Notes: generated from the letters alone by a model not told the origin. 17,571 bases of DNA from Terrimesophilobacter sp036833635 (GCA_036833635.1 DAITPJ010000043.1:1-17571); one strand, 5' to 3'; positions 1-6,941 are shown, numbered from the stretch's first letter. A program made the numbers and translations.

Positions 1-15
1 TCCAAGCTCCAGCGC

Positions 16-687
16 TCAGCTCTGCTGCGCCGAGAACCTCTCGATCGAACCCGACTTGCCGCTCACGATGATGAGATCGTGGTTCGAGATGACGGTCTCC
101 GCCGTCGCGTAGGTGAACTCGTTCCCGGGTGACTTGACGCCGACGACGGTCACCCCGAACTTCTTGCGAATGTCCGTGTCGGAGAGCGGGATGCCTCGGA
201 TCGACTTGGGCGGGTACATCTTGACCATCGCGAAGTCGTCGTCGAACTCGATGAAGTCGAGCATCCGGCCCGAGACGAGGTGGGCGACGCGCTCGCCGGC
301 CTCCGCCTCGGGGTAGATGACATGGTTGGCGCCGATGCGGGCGAGGATCTTGCCGTGGGACTGGCTGATCGCCTTCGCCCAGATCTGCGGGATCTTGAGG
401 TCGACGAGGTTCGCCGTGATGAGAACGCTCGCCTCGATCGACGAGCCGACGGCGACGACGGCGACGGAGAAATCCTGCGCACCGATCTGCTTGAGGGCCT
501 CGATGCTGCGCGCATCCGCCTGCACCGCGTGGGTCACCCGGTCCGCCCACTTCTGCACGAGCGGGAGGCTCTCGTCGACAGCGAGCACCTCGCGGCCCAG
601 CCGATCGAGCTGCCCGGCCGCCCCGGCACCGAAACGCCCGAGCCCGATGACCAGGACCGGCGCATTGTGGGCAATCTTCTCAACCAA
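16..687 (-). CDS. ktrA: KtrA/TrkA-family K+ channel regulatory subunit
   Basis: Cytosolic gating subunit of a Ktr/Trk potassium uptake system. It binds nucleotide and opens the KtrB pore. The 223-residue protein has an N-terminal Rossmann (RCK_N) domain with a GLGRFG nucleotide-binding loop at residues 15-20 and an acidic Asp38 at the end of the second strand. A C-terminal RCK_C domain spans about residues 135-218. One RCK_N plus one RCK_C at this length fits KtrA rather than the double-length TrkA. The start is TTG at 687, with AGAGG seven bases upstream; no ATG or GTG lies nearby. It overlaps the 3' end of ktrB by 8 bp, so the two are probably translationally coupled. The RCK_C domain of KtrA-type proteins can bind c-di-AMP; whether this one does cannot be read from sequence. 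Family is certain; the Ktr versus Trk name is inference. Confidence 0.93.
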   Translation of the reverse strand: MVEKIAHNAPVLVIGLGRFGAGAAGQLDRLGREVLAVDESLPLVQKWADRVTHAVQADARSIEALKQIGAQDFSVAVVAVGSSIEASVLITANLVDLKIPQIWAKAISQSHGKILARIGANHVIYPEAEAGERVAHLVSGRMLDFIEFDDDFAMVKMYPPKSIRGIPLSDTDIRKKFGVTVVGVKSPGNEFTYATAETVISNHDLIIVSGKSGSIERFSAQQS

Positions 688-2104
688 CGATGGGCCTCTC
701 TTCTGCTCTCATGAACAACTGCCGGCGTTGGCTGGCAGCGAGTGCGGCGGCAAGGGTCACTGTACCAACGCGGCCTGCCCACATGGTGGCCGCGAGAATG
801 TACTTTCCGGGATCCGGAACGCTCTCGGTCACGCCGGTCGAGAGGCCGCAGGTTCCGAACGCCGAGATGACATCGAAAAGTACCTTGTCGAGCGGGGCGT
901 TCGTCGTCTGCAGGAGCGCGATGGTGGCGACCGCGACGATCGTCGCGCCCCACAGCACGACGCTCACCGAGAGGCGCAGGACATCCGGCGGGATGCGGCG
1001 CGAGAAGACCTGGATGTCGCTGTCACCGCGCGCCTCGGCGAACGCGGCGAGGAACAGCACGGCGAGGGTCGTGACCTTGATGCCGCCGGCCGTCGAGGCG
1101 GAGCCGCCGCCGACGAACATGAGCATGTCCATGACGAGGAGGCTCGAGTCGTGCATCTGGCCGATGTCGACCGTCGAGAATCCGCCCGACCTCGTCATGA
1201 TCGACAGGAACGTCGCCGTCATCGGCCTCACGACCGGGTCCTGCGCACCCAACGTCGCCGCGTTGTTCCACTCGAGGGCGTAGAGCACGATCGTTCCGGC
1301 GACGATGAGGATGCCCGTCGTCACGAGGGTCAGCCTGACGTGGAGCGACCAGCGGCGCGGGCTTCTCCAGTGCTTCGCGAGCGCAAAGATGACGGGAAAG
1401 CCGAGGCTCCCGAGGATGACGGCGAGGGAGATGGCCGAGAGCATCCATGGGTCCGCGGCGAACGGCTCGAGACCCTCCGGGGTCGGCATGAAGCCGGTGT
1501 TCGTGAACGCCGAGGTCGCGAAGTAGAACCCCTGCCAGGTCGCTGCCCACGGGTCCGCGCCCGCGATCATGAGTCGAGGGGCGATGAGAAGCGTGATGAA
1601 CGCCTCGATCGCGAGGACGCTGATCGCCACCGTCGCGAGGAGTCCGCCGATCTCGCCGAGGCGAATGGCCTGGCTCTCGGCGACGGGGCCGGCGTGGAGC
1701 CTGAGGGGGTTCGAGTCGCTCGCGGCGAGGAGCTTGGCTTTCAGGCCGAGCCGGCGCGAGACGATGAGGCCGAGCATGCTCGCGAGTGTGAGAACCCCGA
1801 TGCCCCCGACCTCGAGGCCGACGAGGATCGCGATCGTGCCGAAGGTCGACCAGTGCGTGGCCATGTCGACCGTGGCGAGGCCGGTGACGCAGATCGAGGA
1901 CATCGCGGTGAAGAACGCATCCGCGAGTGGTGTCGCCGAGCGGTCGACGGTCGCGATCGGCAACGACAGCACCGCCGTCAGCAGCAGCACGAGGCCGGTG
2001 AAGATGAGGATCGCGAACCGGGCGGGCGAGGATGCCGCGAACAAGTCGACGAAGTCGCGTATCCGCTCGAACACGGAACCGCGGGCCGTGGCCCTGGCGC
2101 GCAT
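680..2104 (-). CDS. ktrB: KtrB/TrkH-family potassium transporter, pore subunit
   Basis: Membrane K+ translocating subunit of 474 residues, built from four M1-P-M2 repeats. The selectivity-filter glycines are visible in each P-loop: CVTGL (Gly75), NTGF (Gly204), RSGGF (Gly307-308) and TCGL (Gly420). A glycine/serine-rich stretch at 332-341 (GGGSASTAGG) matches the flexible gate in the third repeat known from KtrB. I chose ATG 2104 because AGGGG stands upstream at good spacing and the protein then begins with a short basic tail before the first helix. The reading frame stays open further upstream, but that part looks non-coding. It is transcribed with ktrA and diverges from an ArsR-type gene across an 88-bp gap that carries a dyad. 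No riboswitch of ydaO size fits in that gap. Confidence 0.93.
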   Translation of the reverse strand: MRARATARGSVFERIRDFVDLFAASSPARFAILIFTGLVLLLTAVLSLPIATVDRSATPLADAFFTAMSSICVTGLATVDMATHWSTFGTIAILVGLEVGGIGVLTLASMLGLIVSRRLGLKAKLLAASDSNPLRLHAGPVAESQAIRLGEIGGLLATVAISVLAIEAFITLLIAPRLMIAGADPWAATWQGFYFATSAFTNTGFMPTPEGLEPFAADPWMLSAISLAVILGSLGFPVIFALAKHWRSPRRWSLHVRLTLVTTGILIVAGTIVLYALEWNNAATLGAQDPVVRPMTATFLSIMTRSGGFSTVDIGQMHDSSLLVMDMLMFVGGGSASTAGGIKVTTLAVLFLAAFAEARGDSDIQVFSRRIPPDVLRLSVSVVLWGATIVAVATIALLQTTNAPLDKVLFDVISAFGTCGLSTGVTESVPDPGKYILAATMWAGRVGTVTLAAALAASQRRQLFMRAEERPIVG

Positions 2105-2156
2105 CCTGTCCCCTCTTGACGACTGGACCCACCGCACGTCGCAGCAGCAGCTTGTC

Positions 2157-2186
2157 ATGGTACTCCCCAGCCGGGGTCGGTACCCT
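2157..2186. promoter_or_regulatory. Divergent ktrB/arsR control region with imperfect dyad
   Basis: The gap holds outer arms GGTAC (2159-2163) and GTACC (2180-2184) and inner arms CCCC (2165-2168) and GGGG (2173-2176), an imperfect 26-bp dyad. Its left edge overlaps a minus-strand TACCAT (2162-2157), a candidate -10 for ktrB. Its right edge overlaps TACCCT (2181-2186), which ends six bases before the arsR ATG and fits a leaderless start. A protein bound here would cover both promoters. Neither -35 is convincing. This is an inference from symmetry and position only. Confidence 0.45.
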
Positions 2187-2192
2187 GTTTGG

Positions 2193-2750
2193 ATGCCAGA
2201 CATCTTTGACGTCATCGCCGACCCGACGCGCCGGGAGATCCTCAGGGTGCTGCTCGACCGTGCTTCGGCCTCGCAGCCCGGCGTCGGAGAGTTGAGCGTG
2301 AGCGAGCTCGTCGAGGCGCTCGGCCTGAGCCAGCCGACGGTGTCGAAGCATCTCAAGGTGCTGCGCGACACAGGACTCGTCGTCGTGAGGGATGAGGGCC
2401 AGCACCGCTTCTACCGCCTGGAGCCTGCGCCGCTCGAGCATGTCGAGGACTGGCTCATCCCGTTCCTCGGCGACGAGCTCGGGGGTATGACCGACGACGC
2501 GGCGTCGACAGTGTTCGCCGCATGGTCCGGATCCGGGATTCCGAAGCCGCTGCGCAGGGTCGCCGACTCGATCGAGCACTCGGCGGATGCTGGCGCGGCT
2601 GTCGGCCGGACGGTCGCGGAGGCGTCGCACCAGGTGCGCACGGTCATCGAGGGGGCGGCGCACGCGATCGAGGAGGCGTCGGCGAAGGTCGAGAAGGCCG
2701 TCATCGATCCCCTTCGCGAGAAGCTCGGCCGGCGTGGAGAGGGCTCCTGA
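2193..2750 (+). CDS. ArsR-family winged-helix transcriptional regulator
   Basis: DNA-binding regulator of 185 residues. The winged helix-turn-helix covers about residues 5-78, with the recognition helix in SQPTVSKHLKVLRDTGLV (46-63) and a wing ending HRFYRLEP. The typical ArsR opening, DPTRREILRVL, is present. The protein contains no cysteine, so the classical ArsR/SmtB thiolate metal sites are absent; it is probably not a metalloregulator of that type. Residues about 100-185 form an Ala/Glu/Lys-rich, mostly helical tail that lengthens the usual 100-120-residue family. The ATG at 2193 follows TACCCT by six bases with no Shine-Dalgarno, suggesting a leaderless mRNA. The frame is open far upstream, but the ArsR domain begins exactly here. 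It diverges from ktrB. Control of the K+ genes or of itself is plausible but unproven. Confidence 0.9.
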   Translation: MPDIFDVIADPTRREILRVLLDRASASQPGVGELSVSELVEALGLSQPTVSKHLKVLRDTGLVVVRDEGQHRFYRLEPAPLEHVEDWLIPFLGDELGGMTDDAASTVFAAWSGSGIPKPLRRVADSIEHSADAGAAVGRTVAEASHQVRTVIEGAAHAIEEASAKVEKAVIDPLREKLGRRGEGS

Positions 2751-2784
2751 GCGGTCTCGACGGGTGTGACCCCCGACTGGGACA

Positions 2785-2814
2785 TGGACAACACGTCACT
2801 TTGGCCCCTAAAGT
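2785..2814 (+). promoter_or_regulatory. Candidate promoter of the HTH gene, with dyad over the -10
   Basis: TGGACA (2785-2790), an 18-base spacer and TAAAGT (2809-2814) give a sigma70-like promoter that would start RNA near 2821, leaving a leader of about 50 nt. The -10 is one arm of an inverted repeat, ACTTT (2798-2802) and AAAGT (2810-2814). Confidence 0.4.
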
Positions 2815-2849
2815 ATCGAATTAGCACTCTGGTAACACCCGAGCGAGTG

Positions 2850-2862
2850 CCTTGACTCAAGG
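2850..2862. promoter_or_regulatory. 13-bp palindrome just upstream of the HTH start codon
   Basis: CCTTGA-C-TCAAGG is a perfect dyad around a single central base. It lies 11 bases before the ATG at 2874, and its right arm runs into the only Shine-Dalgarno-like sequence (AAGGGG, 2859-2864). It looks like an operator. Because it overlaps the ribosome site, an RNA-level role is also possible, although a one-base loop argues for a DNA site. Confidence 0.4.
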
Positions 2863-2873
2863 GGTTCTGTCAC

Positions 2874-3080
2874 ATGGCACGCGATCTCTCCGACGTGAGG
2901 TTCCTCACGGTCGCGGAAGTTGCCGAGATGATGCGCGTCTCGAAGATGACCGTCTATCGGCTCGTTCACGCCGGCGAGCTGCCGGCCATTCGCTTCGGGC
3001 GCTCCTTCCGCGTCCCCGAGTCCGCCGTGCAGGCCGCGATCGACACGCACATCGCCGATTCGGACACCGCCGTCGGCTGA
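2874..3080 (+). CDS. BldC/excisionase-like small HTH DNA-binding protein
   Basis: A 68-residue protein that is essentially a single MerR/BldC-like winged helix domain. LTVAEVAEMMRVSKMTVYRL (11-30) is the helix-turn-helix, followed by a wing with GELPAIRFGRSFRVPESAV. Small proteins of this class bind DNA, often cooperatively at direct repeats as in Streptomyces BldC. They are labelled excisionase-like although no integrase or phage gene is nearby here. The ATG at 2874 is preceded by a weak AAGGGG at nine bases. The next gene in the same direction encodes ribosomal protein bS22. From memory, an HTH gene beside the COX24-type gene recurs across actinobacteria (Rv0500A and Rv0500B in M. tuberculosis). 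Two inverted repeats upstream suggest autoregulation. Its targets are unknown. Confidence 0.85.
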   Translation: MARDLSDVRFLTVAEVAEMMRVSKMTVYRLVHAGELPAIRFGRSFRVPESAVQAAIDTHIADSDTAVG

Positions 3081-3142
3081 GCGCACCTTTTCGGCTTGAG
3101 CTCGCCGAAACCGCCCCGCCCTCGCGTGGGATATCGATCCGC

Positions 3143-3233
3143 TAGACTTGCCCGAGGCATTTTTCCGAGGTTCCGACGGAACACGGTCGTCCTGGCTCTG
3201 CACATCGCGGAGCCGCCAATCAATGAGGTGTGT
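3143..3233 (+). promoter_or_regulatory. bS22 promoter -10 and structured 5' leader
   Basis: TAGACT (3143-3148) is a good -10, and RNA would start near 3155, giving a leader of about 80 nt. The leader contains a 13-bp palindrome (GTTCCG-A-CGGAAC, 3170-3182). It also contains a stem of seven pairs including one G-U: GGCTCTG (3194-3200), loop CACATCG, CGGAGCC (3208-3214). GAGG (3225-3228) is the ribosome site, five bases before the ATG at 3234. No convincing -35 is visible. Confidence 0.45.
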
Positions 3234-3332
3234 ATGGGTTCGGTCATCAAGAAGCGCCGCAAGCGCATGGCGAAGAAGAAGCATCGCAAGCTGTTGCGCA
3301 AGACGCGTCACCAGCGTCGCAACAAGAAGTAG
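3234..3332 (+). CDS. Small ribosomal protein bS22 (AURKAIP1/COX24 domain)
   Basis: A 32-residue, extremely basic protein of the AURKAIP1/COX24 family. It begins MGSVIKKRRKRMAKKKHRK and ends RKTRHQRRNKK. Mycobacterial ribosome structures contain a near-identical peptide, named bS22, on the small subunit near the decoding region, so this is very probably an integral 30S protein. The start is ATG 3234 with GAGG five bases upstream. The length matches the actinobacterial family (about 32-33 residues). The gene stands alone after the small HTH gene, with its own candidate promoter and a structured leader, and a hairpin follows it. It is easily missed by annotation because of its size. Identity is near certain. 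Any effect on translation under stress is inference. Confidence 0.93.
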   Translation: MGSVIKKRRKRMAKKKHRKLLRKTRHQRRNKK

Positions 3333-3344
3333 GCAGTCCTGACG

Positions 3345-3364
3345 CGGCACCCTCGGCGGTGCCG
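3345..3364. terminator. Hairpin between convergent bS22 and HAD genes
   Basis: Perfect 7-bp stem CGGCACC (3345-3351) with GGTGCCG (3358-3364) and a six-base loop, 12 bases after the bS22 stop and two bases past the HAD stop on the other strand. It is placed to act in both directions. There is no T-tract on either side, so intrinsic termination would be of the weak, U-less actinobacterial kind. Confidence 0.5.
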
Positions 3365-3366
3365 AA

Positions 3367-4125
3367 CTAGCCGGCGGCGCGTCCCCGGCCGCTCTCCTCG
3401 GCCCGCAGCGCTCGTCGGGCGGCCCGAATGCTCGACGGGCGAAGGCGCAGTTGCGACCACCCGCGCTCCCTGGCGTACCTCGTGAGGGCGGCATCCGGAT
3501 TCACGACGACCGGATGCCCCACGAGTTCGAGCAGCGGAATGTCATTGCGGGAATCCGAGTATGCCCAGCACGCGGCAAGATCAGCGCCGAGTCGATTGGC
3601 GAGTGCCCGGGCCGCATCCGCCTTTCGTGGACCGTGGAGAACGTCGCCGACGAGGCGTCCGGTGAGCGCGCCATCGATGACCTCGATCTCGGTGCCGAGA
3701 GCCCCCGTGAGCCCGAGGCGGCCGGCGATGACCCTCGCGATCGCCGATGGCGTCGCGGTGATGAGCCAGACCTCGTGGCCCTTGGCGAGGTGGTCGTGGG
3801 CGAGGGCCACCGACTCCGGCCAGAGCTTGGGGCTGATGTAGCGGTCGTAGACCTCGTTCGCGAGCTCGACGAGATCCTCCTCGGAGTGCCCGCCGGCGAG
3901 CTCGAGCGCGCGCTCGCGCACGCGCTCGAGGTGACGCAGATTCTCCCCGACCGCAATGAAGCGCAGTTGCTGCCAGCCGAACACGAACAGGTCGCGGATG
4001 GTGAGCATCCGGCGTCGGAAGGCCCCGCGCCCGAGGTGGTAGATGCTCGCCCCGCGCAGGAGAGTGTTGTCGACGTCGAAGAATGCGATCACGCAGTCGT
4101 CGGCTGCCGGTGGGATCGAAGCCAT
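3367..4125 (-). CDS. HAD-IB family hydrolase (SerB1-like phosphatase)
   Basis: Haloacid-dehalogenase phosphatase of 252 residues with all four HAD motifs. Motif I is FFDVDNTLL (nucleophile Asp17, general acid Asp19), motif II is the Thr of ITATPS (122-127), motif III is Lys168 in GPRKADA, and motif IV is SDSRNDIPLLE with Asp191 and Asp195. A helical cap lies at about 25-115. The IB subfamily includes phosphoserine phosphatase and lysophospholipid phosphatases; the substrate cannot be told here. Start choice: ATG 4125 follows a TACCAT -10-like hexamer by seven bases, fitting a leaderless mRNA. ATG 4134 (adding MVG) lies inside that hexamer and has no ribosome site. It diverges from the glutaredoxin-like gene, a neighbourhood that recurs in other actinobacteria. 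Confidence 0.9.
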   Translation of the reverse strand: MASIPPAADDCVIAFFDVDNTLLRGASIYHLGRGAFRRRMLTIRDLFVFGWQQLRFIAVGENLRHLERVRERALELAGGHSEEDLVELANEVYDRYISPKLWPESVALAHDHLAKGHEVWLITATPSAIARVIAGRLGLTGALGTEIEVIDGALTGRLVGDVLHGPRKADAARALANRLGADLAACWAYSDSRNDIPLLELVGHPVVVNPDAALTRYARERGWSQLRLRPSSIRAARRALRAEESGRGRAAG

Positions 4126-4161
4126 TCCGACCATGGTAGTTGCGAGAACTATGCTCGCTGT
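4126..4161. promoter_or_regulatory. Overlapping divergent leaderless promoters, HAD / glutaredoxin
   Basis: The 36-bp gap holds minus-strand TACCAT (4138-4133), seven bases before the HAD ATG, and plus-strand TATGCT (4150-4155), six bases before the glutaredoxin GTG. The hexamers are only 11 bp apart, so each -35 region falls on the other gene's -10. Neither side has a Shine-Dalgarno. Confidence 0.5.
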
Positions 4162-4419
4162 GTGCCCACCGTCCAGCTCACCATCATCGGAAAACCCGAG
4201 TGCCACTTGTGCGACGTCGCGGCCGGCGTGATCGACGAGGTCGTCACCGACCTCGGACCTGAAGTGGCCGTCGAGGTGGAGAAACTCTCGATCCTCGACG
4301 ACAGCAGCCTGCACGAGAAGTACTGGGAGAAGATCCCGGTCATCCTCGTGAACGGCCTCGAGCATGCGCACTGGCACGTCGACCCCGCGGGCCTGCGCGC
4401 CGCGATCCTGGCGGTGTGA
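4162..4419 (+). CDS. Glutaredoxin-like (DUF836) thiol-disulfide protein
   Basis: An 85-residue cytosolic thioredoxin-fold protein. It opens with the strand VQLTIIGKPEC and the redox motif C14-H-L-C17. The cis-proline region is KIPVILVNG, followed by a final helix PAGLRAAILAV. This matches the DUF836/glutaredoxin-like family, which carries CxxC but differs from classical CPYC glutaredoxins. The start is GTG 4162, placed by the fold and by TATGCT ending six bases upstream; the longer open frame is not coding. Its TGA overlaps the GTG of the Dabb-protein gene (GTGA), so the two are co-translated. In other actinobacteria a similar gene often sits beside rex or hemA, suggesting a redox or haem link. 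The partner is unknown. Confidence 0.88.
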   Translation: MPTVQLTIIGKPECHLCDVAAGVIDEVVTDLGPEVAVEVEKLSILDDSSLHEKYWEKIPVILVNGLEHAHWHVDPAGLRAAILAV

Positions 4420-4721
4420 CCATGCTGCGCCACGTCGTGCTCATGCGACTGGATGCCGGGACCGACGAGGTTCGCGAGGCACGGTCGGCGCGGCTTTCGG
4501 CTGCACTTGCGGCGCTGCCGGACCTCATCCCGGAGATCCGGTCGCTCCAGGTCAACGCGAACGTCGTGACGCGACCGGGCAACTGGGACCTCGCGCTCAC
4601 CGTTGATCTCGACGACGCGGCGGACCTCGAGGTCTACCGGCAGCATCCGGAGCACCGGAAGGTGCTGGCGCTCATCGAGGAGATCGTCGCCGACCGCAGC
4701 GCAGTCGACTTCCTTGCCTAG
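4416..4721 (+). CDS. Dabb (stress-responsive alpha/beta-barrel) family protein
   Basis: A 101-residue ferredoxin-like fold of the Dabb family. The first strand MLRHVVLMRL carries the typical His, and LPDLIPEIRSLQVNANV, DLALTVDLDDAADLEVY and YRQHPEHRKVLALIEEI follow in family order. Dabb proteins form dimeric barrels. Most have no known activity, and some are small-molecule monooxygenases or cyclases. The start is GTG 4416 (overlapping the previous TGA) or ATG 4422 two codons later. Co-transcribed with the glutaredoxin-like gene. The TAG stop at 4719-4721 is also the first half of TAGGAT, a possible -10 for the next gene. Function unknown. Confidence 0.85.
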   Translation: MTMLRHVVLMRLDAGTDEVREARSARLSAALAALPDLIPEIRSLQVNANVVTRPGNWDLALTVDLDDAADLEVYRQHPEHRKVLALIEEIVADRSAVDFLA

Positions 4722-4758
4722 GATGTTCTGAACCGCTATCAGGGGCGGTACCAAGGAG
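4714..4758 (+). promoter_or_regulatory. Candidate promoters and ribosome site of the DUF1508 gene
   Basis: Two overlapping options. TAGGAT (4719-4724) fits the TANNNT rule and begins on the Dabb stop codon. Alternatively, TTGCCT (4714-4719), a 17-base spacer and TATCAG (4737-4742). ACCGC (4732-4736) and GCGGT (4745-4749) form a short inverted repeat around the second hexamer. AAGGAG (4753-4758), seven bases before the ATG, is one of the best Shine-Dalgarnos in the window. Confidence 0.35.
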
Positions 4759-4765
4759 CACCACC

Positions 4766-4945
4766 ATGAAGATCCAGATCGTCAAGGGCAAGTCCACCAC
4801 CGAGCCGTACTTCTGGCGCATTGTCGCGAGCAACGGCCAGACTCTCGCCGTGAGCGAAAACTACGTCGCCAAGTCGTCCGCGAAGAGCGCGGCCGAATCC
4901 GTGATCAAGAACGCCGCCGGCGCGAAGATCGAGGACCTCACCTAG
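4766..4945 (+). CDS. DUF1508 / YegP-like small protein
   Basis: A 59-residue protein beginning MKIQIVKGKSTTEPYFWRIV. The core YFWRIVASNGQTLAVSENY, then KSSAKSAAESVIKNAAGAKIEDLT, is the single YegP/UPF0339 repeat; E. coli YegP carries two. The fold is a small alpha/beta domain and its role is not established. Unlike its leaderless neighbours it has a strong AAGGAG ribosome site, suggesting high translation. Its codon use includes many AAG and GCC/GCG codons and looks native. Its stop is three bases from the aspS stop on the other strand. Family identification is confident; function is unknown. Confidence 0.85.
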   Translation: MKIQIVKGKSTTEPYFWRIVASNGQTLAVSENYVAKSSAKSAAESVIKNAAGAKIEDLT

Positions 4946-4948
4946 CGG

Positions 4949-6256
<1,308 letters not shown>

Positions 6257-6296
6257 GTCAGGAGTTTACCGGGCAGGACTTACCTAGACTGGATGA
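6257..6296. promoter_or_regulatory. Overlapping divergent leaderless promoters, aspS / histidine phosphatase
   Basis: In a 40-bp gap, minus-strand TAAACT (6268-6263) ends six bases before the aspS GTG, and plus-strand TAGACT (6285-6290) ends six bases before the phosphatase GTG. The hexamers are 16 bp apart, so RNA polymerase bound at one should exclude the other. Neither gene has a Shine-Dalgarno. Confidence 0.55.
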
Positions 6297-6941
6297 GTGC
6301 CCGCATCGCTCGTCCACCTGGTCCGCCACGGGGAGGTTCACAACCCCGACGGCGTGCTCTACGGGCGACTCCCCGGCTACCACCTCTCCGAGCTCGGGCA
6401 GCGGATGGCCGCTGCGGCAGCGGCATCCGTCAAGGCCGATCATCGGCCCGTCATGCGACTCATCGCCTCCCCGCTCGAGCGCGCCCAGGAATCCGCCGCG
6501 CCATTCTCCGAGCTCTTCGAGGTTCCCATCGACATCGACGATCGGCTCATCGAGCCGACCAACCACTTCGAGGGGCGCACCTTCGAATTCGGACCGCAGG
6601 TCATCCTTCGCCCGCAGTCCTGGCCGTGGGTCGTGAACCCGTTCCGGCCGAGCTGGGGCGAGGCGTATCGCTCGATCGCCGACCGGATGCTCGGCGCCAT
6701 CGAGGACGCTTGGTCCGGCACCGAGAGCGGTGACGTCGTGCTCGTGAGCCACCAGCTCCCGATCTGGACCGTGACGAACGAGCTCGCAGGGCGCCGGCTC
6801 TGGCATGACCCTCGCAAGCGACGCTGCAGCCTCTCGAGCATCACGACGTTCGAGCGCCGGGGCGACACGTTCACCGAGGTCGGCTACCGGGACCCGGCCG
6901 GGGACCTGCTGGCCCAGGCCGTCGACACCGGGGCGGTGTGA
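6297..6941 (+). CDS. Histidine phosphatase (phosphoglycerate mutase-like) family protein
   Basis: Cytosolic branch-1 histidine phosphatase of 214 residues. The phospho-acceptor motif is LVRHGE (Arg10, His11). SPLERAQESA supplies Arg62, Glu122 lies in WGEAY, and the second catalytic histidine is His152 in LVSHQLPIW. The substrate is unknown; the superfamily covers sugar phosphates, nucleotides and cofactor precursors. The GTG start at 6297 is set by TAGACT six bases upstream and by the first strand (ASLVHLVRHG) beginning immediately after. It heads the cytochrome c biogenesis run, and its TGA overlaps the ATG of the thioredoxin gene by one base. The same order (phosphatase, thioredoxin, ccdA, resB, ccsB) is known in mycobacteria, so a role tied to haem or cytochrome assembly is a reasonable guess only. 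Confidence 0.9.
   Translation: MPASLVHLVRHGEVHNPDGVLYGRLPGYHLSELGQRMAAAAAASVKADHRPVMRLIASPLERAQESAAPFSELFEVPIDIDDRLIEPTNHFEGRTFEFGPQVILRPQSWPWVVNPFRPSWGEAYRSIADRMLGAIEDAWSGTESGDVVLVSHQLPIWTVTNELAGRRLWHDPRKRRCSLSSITTFERRGDTFTEVGYRDPAGDLLAQAVDTGAV

Noticed and set aside
317..2119. 600-codon open frame on the plus strand opposite ktrA/ktrB
   Set aside because: Composition is Arg/Asp/Glu/Gly-rich with no fold or motif. It is the antisense shadow of GC-rich ktrB and ktrA, whose motifs are all intact.
2105..2192. c-di-AMP (ydaO-type) riboswitch ahead of ktrB
   Set aside because: The gap is only 88 bp and lacks the multi-helix architecture; only a short dyad is visible.
1023..2663. 546-codon minus-strand frame across ktrB and arsR
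   Set aside because: Arg/His/Pro-rich frame shadow; it crosses the divergent control region and two genuine genes.
2757..2775. Terminator after the ArsR gene (GGGT-GTG-ACCC)
   Set aside because: The stem is only four pairs, with no T-tract and a short loop; too weak to call.
2874..3080. Excisionase of a prophage or integrative element
   Set aside because: There is no integrase, attachment-site repeat or phage gene, and the neighbours are core genes. The domain is shared with chromosomal BldC-like regulators.
6435..6449. 15-base palindrome GGCCGAT-C-ATCGGCC inside the histidine phosphatase gene
   Set aside because: Arms of seven bases made of common GC-rich words are expected by chance at this composition, and the site is mid-gene with no partner signal.
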